Shown here: piece by piece, positions 52,018 to 62,752 of the stretch
Numbering within the stretch: position 1 is the stretch's first letter
Layout of the letters: the number at the start of each line of letters is the position of its first letter
Origin: Dioscorea cayenensis subsp. rotundata
Lineage: Eukaryota; Streptophyta; Magnoliopsida; Dioscoreales; Dioscoreaceae
Direction: 5' to 3'
Assembly: GCF_009730915.1 (NCBI RefSeq)
Contig: NC_052489.1
Span: 27,645,916 to 27,709,915 of the forward strand
Length of the DNA stretch: 64,000 nt
Program-made: the position numbers and the translations under genes
The notes under the pieces: generated by a model
Seen by the model: only the letters and a program-made list of their open reading frames with translations
What the model was told of the DNA's origin: nothing
The model's database searches: none

Positions 52018-52368
52018 ATGGAAGTCCACATTAGCAAATAGCTACCTTGGGACCCGTCAGAGCTCTTGGTTTAGCCTTATCGCTTGCCTTCAACCTCCTC
52101 CACTCTCGCAACCATCCAAGCTCTCAGTTTTTTCTCTTTGGGGTTGATGCGGAGGAGAGCTAGAGGATTGAGCTTTTTGTTTTTGTTTTTGTTTTTGTCA
52201 TTGGGAACTGAGTTCTGGATGTAGATGTGGTCTGGAAGTTGGTGGTTTTGTTATGGGGATCTGTTCTATGTTGGAAAGTTGAGAGCTTTTTGGTTTCTGG
52301 ATCTTGGGTTTTTTGTTTTCTTTTTCGCATCTGTGTTTGAAGGAGAAATAGATAGCTTTGGCCATTAG
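52018..52368 (+). promoter_or_regulatory. Three upstream ORFs in the long leader of the KUP/HAK transporter
   Basis: uORF1 52018-52041 (7 codons, MEVHISK), uORF2 52147-52224 (25 codons, a Phe-Leu repeat in the middle) and uORF3 52225-52368 (47 codons). uORF3's ATG follows uORF2's stop directly and in the same frame. None overlaps the main start at 52589. Whether all lie in the transcript depends on the start site, but the CT/GA repeats before them are typical of leaders. Confidence 0.5.
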
Positions 52369-52588
52369 GAAGTTGTTTTTGAGGTTGAGGTTGAGAAACA
52401 GAAAGGTTTTATTTGGGGGAGTTGAGGTATTTGTTCTGGAGATTGTTCTGTTTTTTGCTTTTCAGCATTGGCATTAGTTAGAGATTCTGGAATTGCGATC
52501 CTTTTAGGGATTTGGAGTTTCGGGAGGATTGGTTCTGTGTTTAATTTAGGTTTATTTGGGGGTTTGGAACTGCGAATTGGAGGCAGTG

Positions 52589-55500
52589 ATGGCTTCGGCA
52601 CCGATTGATGAGGAGAGCTGCAAAGGGAGTATGTGGGTGTTGGATCAGAAGCTTGATCAACCCATGGATGAGGAGGCCGGTCGTCTCAAGAACATGTACA
52701 GAGAGAGGGTATGATCCTTTTTTACTCTTTTTGAAAATTTTTTGCTTTTTTGTTAAAGACTTTGGATCAAAAAAGAAAGACCAGAGCTTGATTTTTACTT
52801 TTAGTTGTGAATTTTTTATTTGCTCATGGTACTATCACTATTTTTACTAATAGAAAATTGCAATCCTGATTTGATTCTTGATAGAATTGTTGAGGAACTG
52901 ATAAGAAAGAAGATGAATTGGATGTTGTGTGATTGAGACATTATTTACCTGTTTAACTTCTTTTCATGCAGAAAGTTTCATATATGTTAATTTTGCGGCT
53001 AGCATTCCAGAGTCTTGGGGTGGTGTTCGGAGACTTGGGTACATCACCGTTGTATGTGTTCTATAATACATTTCCGCATGGGGTGGATGATAAGGAGGAT
53101 GTTATTGGAGCTCTTTCTATGATTATATACACTCTTACTATGATTCCTCTCCTCAAATATGTGTTCATTGTGTTGCGAGCTAATGATAATGGACAAGGTA
53201 AGCAGTTCGTTTTGAAACCTTATTTCAAATATTTATGTGTGGTACAATTGTTTCCTTTTATATTGTTTCAAATTGAACAACTTGGTTGCACAAAATCCAT
53301 GCTCTTGGTCAGCTTAAATAGAGATATGCACACATTGTCATTTTGCTTTCAGTAATGTAATTCTTTACATAAAAAAAAGGAACTGATCTCTCTACAGATG
53401 GCCCATCTTCCCATTTTGTCATGTGTTTTGGTATGTTTTGGAGTTTTTGTTATGATTGTTTGAACTGAAATCTTAAAAGATTTGTTCTTGCAAAAACCTT
53501 CACAACTCCAAGATTGAGCTGTATATTATCTTTTGCGGGAGCAGACTAGTCCTATCATAATCCAAAACTTTTGGTTTTCTTTGTAAGTTCTCACTGTTTT
53601 ATTGTTCTGTTGCCATAAGAACAAGAGTAGTTACAACACACTGTTCTGCCTTATAAATTTTGATCCTAACAGAAACTATGACCATTGAATTTGTAGGTTT
53701 TATGCAGCTTAACCTCAATTCATAATATAGATGATTGAACACTGCATTGGATAAGATGAATGAATTTGATTCAAATATTGTTCTCTGAATAAGAAACTGG
53801 TGAGATGAGATCCTAGGTAGTCATCACTCATTATGTAGATGATGGATAAAATGAATGAATTTGATTCAACTTCTATCTAATAGTTTCTTGTAAAAATAAT
53901 GTTATTTTTTTTAAGCTGTGAATATTATCTTTTCCTCGCCCATCCTTCTTGTTTAATGAGGAAAGGTATTCAACTCACATTGGTGTAGGTGGCACATTTG
54001 CACTTTACTCCCTACTATGCCGTCATGCAAAAGTCAATACCATTCCTAACCAGCATCGAACAGATGAAGAGCTCACTACATACAGTCGTGAGCCATATGA
54101 CGAAAACTCACTTGCTGCAAAGATCAAGAGATGGATAGAGGCCCATTCATACAAGAAGAATGCCCTTCTTATTCTTGTCCTTATCGGCACATGCATGGCA
54201 ATTGGGGATGGGATTCTCACTCCTGCTATATCAGGTTGTTTTCCCCTCTGCCTCCTTAAATGCTTACCTCTAGCTTGATGTCTCATTTGCCTCTGAGTGG
54301 TCATTCCAAAATTTTCTTCGTTTCTGACTTGGTGTCTCTTACTTCATGGAAGACAAAGGAGGATGACTCAGAATAGTTTATGTTAGTGTACCACCAGTTG
54401 CTATGTGGTAGTGCACATGGAAAAGAAATTACATGTTCATTATGCATGGCCCTATTATAATAATTTTGAGCATTGTCAATAATTTTATATATTGTACCTA
54501 CCTTGTAAGATAAGAGAAATTGCTTTCTTTTCTAATACCATCTTTCCCACTGGCTATTCCATTAAATATCTAGATCGGAAGTGTTCTAATTTCTCCTTTG
54601 GTATCCTGACATGAATTATCATATTCTGACAGTTCTATCAGCGTCAGGTGGGATTAGAGTGGATCACCCTCAAATGAGTAATGGTATTTCTCTTAACATC
54701 TTGAAACCAATGATGTTGTTACTTTTCTTTTACGTTTTAAATTATAATGTGAAGCACCTAATTTTTTTTTTTCCTTCAACTTTATAGATGTGGTTATAGT
54801 TGTTGCTGTGGTAATACTGGTTGGATTATTTAGCTTGCAACATTATGGAACGGATAAAGTAGGATGGCTTTTTGCTCCTGTTGTTCTTCTCTGGTTTATA
54901 CTAATAGGATCCATTGGTGCTCTGAACATATGGAGGTATGATAGTTCCGTTCTCAAGGCTTACTCTCCAGTCTTTATATACCGATATCTCAAAAAAGGAC
55001 ATTGGGCTTCCCTTGGAGGAATTATGCTTAGCATCACAGGCAAGCTTTTATCAAATAAATGTGTTTTATTTTATAAATAATAAGAGATCTCTAAAATGTT
55101 CTTTTCTGAAATTTGCGTTTGCAGGGACAGAAGCATTATTTGCAGATCTGTGTCATTTCCCCGTCTTAGCTGTTCAGGTGACCATGCAATAGCCATGAAG
55201 CATCCCTTCTTTTTTTTCTTTTTTTTTTTTTTAAGTCATTACCACTTACTTAATTGTCTTATATTTTCTATCAATGTGAAGATCGCATTTACTAGTATTG
55301 TCTTCCCCTGCCTTCTTTTGGCATATACCGGGCAAGCTGCTTACATTTTGGATAACCAAGGGCATGTGTTTGATGCTTTCTACCGTTCCATTCCTCGTAA
55401 GTTCTTGCTCTTCAAGCAGGTTTTCATATGTGTTTCTTTCTGTAAGCGCCAGTAGTCACCCTTGTTTTTTGTGTTGTAGATGCTGTCTACTGGCCGGTTT

Positions 55501-56921
55501 TTATTATTGCCACATTGGCAGCTATAATTGCTAGTCAAGCTACCATATCTGCAACATTTTCAATAATAAAACAGGCGCTGGCACTTGGTTGTTTTCCTCG
55601 GGTGAATGTTGTTCACACATCAAAGAAATTTCTTGGTCAGATATATATTCCAGACATCAATTGGATTCTCATGATACTCTGCATTGCTGTTACTGCCGGA
55701 TTCAAAAACCAGAGTCAAATCGGAAATGCATATGGTGAATTTACATTAACTATTACATTGTACACTATTGATGCTCTTACTTATCTTATTTCTGTTTAAC
55801 TTGCATCATGTCAATCATTACACAACCTGAATGGTTAACTCCCTCTTTCATTCATCTCTGAAAATTTATCAACAGGAACTGCGGTGGTGATAGTCATGCT
55901 AGTGACAACACTGCTGATGATACCTATAATGCTGTTAGTATGGAGGAGCCACTGGTTACTTGTCGTTATCTTTACTGCCTTATCTCTGTTTGTGGAGCTG
56001 ACATATTTCTCGGCCGTGCTCTTCAAGGTAGATCAAGGTGGCTGGGTTCCTCTTGTCATTGCTGGCACCTTCCTGATTATCATGTATGTGTGGCACTATG
56101 GTACTGTGAAGCGCTATGAGTTTGAGATGCACAGCAAAGTCTCAATGGCCTGGATCCTCGGCCTTGGCCCCAGCCTTGGCCTGGTTCGGGTGCCTGGTAT
56201 AGGTTTTGTATATACTGAACTGGCTTCTGGTGTACCCCACATCTTCTCGCATTTCATCACCAACCTCCCCGCCATCCACTCTGTTGTTGTCTTTGTGTGT
56301 GTGAAGTACCTTCCGGTTTATACTGTTCCTGTGGATGAAAGGTTTCTAGTGAAAAGGATTGGACCGAAAAATTTCCATATGTTCCGTTGCGTTGCAAGGT
56401 ATGGGTACAAAGACCTTCATAAGAAAGATGAGGACTTTGAGAAGATGCTCTTTGACAGTCTCTTGCTTTTTGTCCGATTGGAAACAATGATGGATGGGTA
56501 CACTGATTCGGAAGAGTATAGTCTCGGTGGACAACAGACTGAGAGATCCATTGATTTGCTTCTGACCGACAATGGTGATTCACTTTCATCGGTCCCGGAA
56601 GACTACACAAACCAATCCACCTGTGATTCTATTGTGCCTGTGAAGGTTCTCGGAAGAGGACAAAGTCTGGTAAGGTCATCTGGGCAGACAAGCCAGAGCA
56701 CTGGGGATGAATTGGAGTTCTTGAACAGGTGCAAGGAAGCTGGGGTGGTGCACATACTTGGGAACACCATTGTAAGGGCAAGAAGAGACTCTACTTTGAT
56801 TAAAAGGATTGCAGTTGATTACATTTATGCATTTCTCAGAAGAATTTGTAGGGAGAACAGTGTGATTTTCCATCTCCCTCATGAGAGTTTGCTGAATGTG
56901 GGTCAAATTTTCTATGTATAG
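52589..56921 (+). CDS. KUP/HAK/KT potassium transporter, KUP10/KUP11-like
   Basis: Membrane K+ uptake/H+ symport carrier of the APC superfamily. Exons 52589-52708, 52972-53197, 53989-54234, 54633-54683, 54788-55039, 55125-55177, 55282-55396, 55480-55734 and 55876-56921 join in phase to 787 residues, the normal size. The N-terminus has [17 protein letters not shown], then the signature [20 protein letters not shown]. Further motifs are [57 protein letters not shown] and [19 protein letters not shown]. About 12 membrane segments are followed by a long cytosolic C-terminal domain ([29 protein letters not shown]). The N-terminal wording is that of the KUP10/KUP11 group. The fifth intron starts with GC rather than GT. 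The sequence is intact. Confidence 0.94.
55040..55124 (+). other. GC-AG intron in the potassium transporter
   Basis: The junction CACAG|gcaagc ... tttgcag|GGACAG is the only choice that keeps the frame and the family motif [14 protein letters not shown] donors with a strong CAG|GCAAG context occur in about one percent of plant introns. Confidence 0.8.
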
Positions 56922-57267
56922 TCCCATTCAATCAATAAGACATTTTCATGTGTTTCTCTGCATTGTTTCTTCTCATTAATCAAGTTAGTCATCTTTTCTA
57001 ACCACTGCTGAATTGCATAATTATGAAAATGCATGGTGAAACAGAACAACTTTACAAAGTTTTTAGACACTAGTTCTAACACCTGATTCTTTATCTAGAG
57101 AGCTACCAAATTTGTCTCTAATGTTCACACCGGCATGACACATACATAACCTGGTCCTGTATACACTTGAAAACAGATGATTTTACATTAGAACTAGAAG
57201 GACATCTCCCATGGAGACTGGAAACAGTAAGAGCTGTGGCTCTTATCATGTTCGCTGCTGCAGATGA

Positions 57268-58104
57268 TCATGCATCCGGTTGATGCTGAGGTTGGGCTGA
57301 TTGCTGATGCGGGAAGGACTGCACCAGTGCCGGCTGCCACATGTAAGCCATAGGACGGGCTGGCGGTTGCGCTGCATACATTGGTGCAGTTGTTTGATCA
57401 ACCGGCTTCCCCATGATCATTCCCGGCACTGCCATCTGATGCTGAGCAGGAACATAGTAATACGGGAGAGGATCAGCAGGTGCACCAACAGCAGGCAAAG
57501 TGGCCCTCGGGATCCCTAGCCCATCATCTTTCAATTCATCTCTTGGAACTATGTCAACTAAGAAATCAAATATGTCAGTCCTGGTTATTGCAGCAGCTAT
57601 ATCATTCTTTTGAAGGGTTCTCCTCTTGTTCTCCTCAGTGTGGATCCACGACCTTAGTGTCAACTCCAATATGAACATCTCACAGGCCTTTGCAAAGACT
57701 ACAGGGGCCTCAGCTGAGATCATTCTAACATCCTCATCGGCCTTCATTATTTTCTTTATTCGGGCAAGCGGTAGGCTGTGGTTCTTGAAGTCATTAGTTT
57801 GTTCGATCTCTAGGATCTGATTGGCCCAGAAGGCTTGAAGTTGCTGTTGTTGCTGCTGCTGCTGCTGGTGATGGAATTGCTGAATCTGCTGAAGTGCAAG
57901 CTGGTGCTGGTTCGAGAGATGAGATGGGGAAGTGGGAAAGGCTGTGGCGGGTTGTGTGGGAGGAGAGAGAGCTCCGATTGCAGTAGGGGCTCCAGCGGAA
58001 ACCATTGCAGCAGTTTGATAGGGAGGGGCAGCAACATAAGCTATTTGGGCAGCACTAGATGCAATGCCCACCACAGGCTGAGACGATGGCAGAGACTGCT
58101 CCAT
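57268..58104 (-). CDS. NF-YC: Nuclear transcription factor Y subunit C (NF-YC)
   Basis: Histone-fold subunit that pairs with NF-YB and then NF-YA to bind CCAAT boxes; in plants it also acts with CO-like proteins in flowering and with ABA signalling. Coding sequence is a single exon of 278 residues, starting MEQSLPSSQPV. A poly-Gln run (QQQQQQQQQ, a CTG/TTG-type repeat at 57843-57869) precedes the conserved block FWANQILEIEQTNDFKNHSL. The histone fold then reads LARIKKIMKADEDVRMISAE, ACEMFILELTLRSWIHTEEN and ITRTDIFDFLVDIVPRDE. The C-terminus is Pro/Gln-rich. It converges with the KUP gene, whose stop codon is about 350 bases away. The sequence is intact. Confidence 0.95.
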   Translation of the reverse strand: MEQSLPSSQPVVGIASSAAQIAYVAAPPYQTAAMVSAGAPTAIGALSPPTQPATAFPTSPSHLSNQHQLALQQIQQFHHQQQQQQQQQLQAFWANQILEIEQTNDFKNHSLPLARIKKIMKADEDVRMISAEAPVVFAKACEMFILELTLRSWIHTEENKRRTLQKNDIAAAITRTDIFDFLVDIVPRDELKDDGLGIPRATLPAVGAPADPLPYYYVPAQHQMAVPGMIMGKPVDQTTAPMYAAQPPARPMAYMWQPALVQSFPHQQSAQPQHQPDA

Positions 58105-58137
58105 GGTAGCTGGGTCTTCACAGCCTCTTTTCTACTT

Positions 58138-60454
58138 CTGGTATGGATCTCACATGATCACTGGGCAAAGCATGGAGCTGATCAGAATTATGCAAAACAG
58201 CAGTTATAAAAGATCACAAAACAATTTAGCCCTGAAAAAAGTGATCTCAAAACTTTACATGATGCTTACTAATATAGCAAAAATTTGTTTTGGGTCAGAT
58301 TACTAATATAGCAAAGTTGACAAACAGGTGGATTTCATAAGTATGCGGCAGAGATTACCAGTCACTGAGCTGTCAATTACATAATCTAACAGCTATTTTA
58401 ACCATTGCTCACATTTGTTGATGTCTTATAATTTGTTATGGACAACATGAAACTATAGATAACAGGATTATAAATTATACAATTATGAATGATACATGAG
58501 ACCATCTAATAAAAAAACCTTAATCTAAAATATCTACAATCTAATGCAAGCATCAAACTTGGCCCTAATATCTTTCTGATTTTGTTCCTTGGTTTAAATA
58601 CCTGACAGATGGTAAACCATTTTTAACCCCGGTGTTCTAATTACTGAAACAACAGCATAGATGATTTCAGGCCTTCAAAATCAACCCAAAGCACAAGTTG
58701 AACAAGTTCAGAATCCATTCTCCTTGATACTTTTACTAGATTAATCAACTTTGCATACAAGAATAGTAAGAAAAAATAGTGAATCCCATGCAGCTCTTAC
58801 ACCATGTAAGAACTCTCTTCTAGCAGAAACATGGTTACCGCATATTAGGATCCCTCACGCATACAAGCAAAGATTTAGATCAAGAATTCAACAAGCTCTC
58901 AAGTTTTAGAGAGCCAAGTTCTGCATTATTATCAACATATCCAATTAGCTCTCAATTGTCAGTTTCCTCAACCAAGATACTTCCAATATGAAGGTTTGTT
59001 GTAGGAATTTTCAGAATAAGGTTCCTCAGATAGTGGTCAAAGACAATCTAACTTCACCAAAGGCAGATCAAATTCCAGAATAGACACGTAACAGGGGAGT
59101 TGGAAAGGCGCTACATGATTTTACAGGTGTTTCTGAGGCAGCTCTCTGGTTCACCAAGAGGCATTACTTTCCGTCAAAATCAAAACGCCAGAAGAAATCG
59201 ACATTACCTTACATGTATAGACATAAGACTTGACAATTATTTGTTCTGATTTGTCTTGCAACAAAATCAGTTGACACCAAACTTTGGTAGATCAACCCAA
59301 CCAAAAAACATCTAAGTCAAATCATTATATAAGGGATGTGATTAGTTTTTTGAATTGTAGTTCAGGGAAAAAAAGTTTTAAATGTAAATTTAATTTATCT
59401 CAGTGTTGTTCAAAAAATAATTGTGGACACATAATAACACTCCAAGATCGAGAAATTGCAGATACGAGGTAAATGACAAGCAACCATTAAGTAGCCTTCT
59501 AACGTTATAATGTAGGCATAGACAAAAGCAATTAATATAATGCATACACCACATTCATCACACGTGCCAACTTCAAATTGAGAATTCTTTGAATCAAGCA
59601 TCCACCATAAGTCTCTTGACATCATCCTATTTCATCAATAGATGTCTTGATACGCAGATGTCTTCAACAAAATCCTCAACCAATAACTCCAATACTACCT
59701 TTGTCAGGAACCATCTCGCAGCTAAAACTCAACTGCCATTTCAAAATATTATTTAACCATTCACGCAATCTACCATGATTTTGTCCTTCAACAAAAACAT
59801 CATAAAACACTGCTTCTTCTATCCAGATTTTTCTTTCAGTCATCAAAAAAATTCTCAGAAAATGAACTCAGAAAAAGCATCATTCCAAAGTAAACACGTG
59901 CTTTAAATTCTTCTTCCTAATTACCATCAGCTTTGAACAATTCAAACAAAATCTCAACCTTGCAACGACAAGATTAAGGTTTTAACTTCTCAAGAATGAA
60001 CATAGAAACTTGTTTAATAGCATTTTAACCAATTTCACAGAATAAACATAGTTTTTCTTATAAAAAAACCTAGAAAATTTCTTGATCATAAACAAATAAC
60101 AACCATCTCATCTTGAACTAGAAAATAAACCAAACACTCTCCAAGAACCCGATCTCACAGACTAAGCATTAACCACTCACGAGTTATAACACAACATTCT
60201 CTGGCTCTGACCAATGAATCAAAACTACAACTTTACTTCAAAAAACTGATTTAAATCTTGATTCGAAGGCAAAAAAAGGCATCAAACGAAGAGCAATCAC
60301 TACAGTGACAACCACTGTTTATAAGATTGAATCTTTCCCATGTGAAATCTTAAAAGAGCGATTGAAAGAAAACAAAACCTGATAAAAACTCTTGGAATTG
60401 CTCAACAAAAACCTCCATAAATCGAAGGGACAAAAGGAGGGAAATTTGATATAC
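58138..60454 (-). other. Leader intron of NF-YC
   Basis: On the minus strand a donor (CCCCCAG|gtatatc at 60455/60454) and an acceptor (gatccataccag|AAGTAG at 58138/58137) bracket 2.3 kb of AT-rich DNA without genes. The upstream exon is CT-rich with a CCCTAGGGTTT telo-box-like start. NF-YC genes often have such a leader intron. The acceptor choice is inferred. Confidence 0.6.
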
Positions 60455-60556
60455 CTGGGGGAGTGGAGAGCATGGAAACCCTAGAAGGAGCGCGAATGAG
60501 CGGAGGGAAAGGACCCGCGAGAGTGAAGGGCGAAGTGGAATCCGGTGCGAAGAGGG

Positions 60557-60600
60557 CCACGTGTCCGACTTGTATCTACGCCGTGTCGACACGTGGCATA
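60557..60600. promoter_or_regulatory. Paired G-box/ABRE elements upstream of NF-YC
   Basis: GCCACGTGTC (about 60557-60566) and ACACGTGGC (about 60588-60596) each contain CACGTG and flank a short spacer, about 100 bases upstream of the leader exon. Paired ABREs are typical of ABA- or light-responsive promoters. A GC-rich gccccgcgcgggc follows near 60632-60644. Confidence 0.55.
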
Positions 60601-60659
60601 TTCCCATTAGCCCACTGCCTTTTAACGCTCCCGCCCCGCGCGGGCAAGCGGACGTGGTT

Positions 60660-62316
60660 GTCAAATTGGAGAAGTGTGAGGGGTTTTCAGTAAAAAATGA
60701 AACCAAAATTAGTTATTTATATAGTACATCATAAATCACATTTATTTATTTATTTATTCATATAGTCAATCTAAACTAGAAATTACTCCTTTTAGTTTTT
60801 TTACTTGTCCATTATACCCAATTTACATAGATTAAGAAAAATCAATTGAAGTTATTTAGCAATCTAAATATTATAAAAAATTATATTAACTTTTCAAAAT
60901 AATTTTTATTTAAAATATGTTTTAAAAAATGTGTAGTTGAATAAAATTTATTAAAATTTTTTAAAATATATTAAATATAAAGGATAAAATTTTAAAAAAA
61001 TAATATTTAATATTTTACAAATTGTTTAAATAAATAAATTTTAAAAAAACCTCTAAAATGAGATAAATAAAAGGAACCAGAGTAAGTAAATCACATTTAT
61101 TTTCTCTTCATCAATCATGGGAATGCCGGAATGCCATTAGATAAAGTGATTTTTTTATAAAATTTTTAAATTATTTTTTAACCACAGGAATATGCAATTA
61201 AATATGTTTATGTGGGGGTATTACTAATTGTTCATTTCTACAAGGGTGTGCATGTAATTTTGATGAAAAAAAGTGGGAAACGAGGTGTGGTCGAGTGACC
61301 AATAGCAATAGAGTTGAATGGGAAACGTGGAAGCCATAACTAGTGATCCAATTGAGATTGGTTTTCAAGCTTTGGCTCTTCAATGCAATGGAGTTTAAGA
61401 GGTTCCAAAGGTTGTCTGCTCTTCAGATTCTTCAATGGTGTACAGTTTCTTGAATTAATTTATTTTAATTCATTGGGAGATTCTCATGATTCATTAAAGT
61501 TTTGGGTTGTTGTTGTTGTTGTTGTTAATGGTGTGGATTTGGAGTTAGCACTAAAGTTTAGAAACAATTTCATAATCTACATGAGATCATCTACAAAGTT
61601 TAAGGTTATTGTTGATCATGAAATTAAACAACTATTAGAAAACCAATCACATTACCAACTTTGCCAAAATAAAAATCGATTAAATTGTATTCCATTGCAT
61701 TGTTTATGGGTAATTCAAATGTTTTGGGTTGACTGATAAGAAAATGATATTTATAACTTTATTATTTCTTTGATGACTTAAATATAAATATAAATGTTTC
61801 AGACTTGAAGCTACAGTTGCAGTTGGATTAGATTTGCAAGTGTGATGCACATCCCAAGGCCCACGCTCATCTTTCTTTGCTTTCACATGGTTTCTTTCAG
61901 TGGAGTGGAGAATCTGCTACACTTTTCTTATTTGGACTGTTGCAGTTACAGGACAAATCACATGGCTTTTTCATATTCTCAAACATTCACCCTTTTCTGT
62001 TCTTATTCAATATTCACCATGAATGATCTGCCAATCAATGCAATGGATTGATGAAAAGAAGCAAATGGAAAAGAAATTCCATTTGTTCATCCTTCTTCCT
62101 TTCTTTTCCTATATATTCCCTAAATCCAAACATGGTATTTACCCTCCAAAATGGGAAAAAGATTTATTTAAAAAGATTCCTCTTGTTTAGATATAAATGA
62201 AAGCAGAACTAAGAAAAATCACTATGGATCAGTACATAGATGATGGATTTGGACATGTGTTCTAGAAGATTTACTTCAAGAAAAGATGGTGTCTGCACTG
62301 ACAACAACAACAGGTC
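60660..62316. other. AT-rich intergenic region
   Basis: No supported gene. Frames present, including one of 117 codons at 61383-61736, have low-complexity or intron-like composition. Confidence 0.5.
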
Positions 62317-62670
62317 CTAATGACTTGAAGATGCCTCTCTCTGCAAGCTTGAAGAAGCCATGGCAAACCTAGATGAGAAAGTATGGCAAAAAAGAGCAGG
62401 ATCATCATCAGAAGCACATCCAAATCCATTCCTATCAAAGTTTCTAGCATAACTCAAAGGGTCATATTGGCAGTGGAATGTAGGAGTCCTAGAGGTCATG
62501 CAGAGCATTTTGCTTCTCTTCTTCAGCTTCCTTACAAACCTCTCAATGCCGGAGCAGCTCGGTGAGCCTCCCCGGCGCAACACGGCGCCATGGGACACCT
62601 CCGGCCGTCTGCTGTCTGAAATGGTGGTTGAACCCCTTTTCTGGCACCATGAGATAACTGTGCAGGCCAT
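62317..62670 (-). CDS. Small plant protein of unknown function with a YDPLSYARNFD motif
   Basis: Single exon of 117 residues starting MACTVISWCQKRGS. Features are a Ser/Arg-rich N-terminal half, a basic patch RFVRKLKKRSK around residues 51-61 (possible nuclear signal), and the block FHCQYDPLSYARNFD followed by an acidic DDD and a Ser-rich end. I recognise the F-YDPLSYA-NFD wording from small uncharacterised angiosperm proteins but know no function. A TATA box at 62745-62752 lies 75 bases upstream of the start. Codon use and composition (about 50 percent GC) stand out from the flanks, which supports a real gene. Confidence 0.7.
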   Translation of the reverse strand: MACTVISWCQKRGSTTISDSRRPEVSHGAVLRRGGSPSCSGIERFVRKLKKRSKMLCMTSRTPTFHCQYDPLSYARNFDRNGFGCASDDDPALFCHTFSSRFAMASSSLQREASSSH

Positions 62671-62744
62671 CTCCTTCCTCTCTCTAGCAGTAGCAAGCAA
62701 GCTTCCTATCTACTTTTGTTGTGCAGAGACAGAGAGACCTAAGC

Positions 62745-62752
62745 TTTATATA
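62745..62752 (-). promoter_or_regulatory. TATA box of the small YDPLSY gene
   Basis: TATATAAA on the minus strand, about 75 bases before the start codon, giving a leader of roughly 45 bases. Confidence 0.5.

Noticed and set aside
61383-61736. 117-codon open frame on the plus strand
   Set aside because: No domain, a poly-Val run from (GTT)n, and AT-rich intergenic composition.
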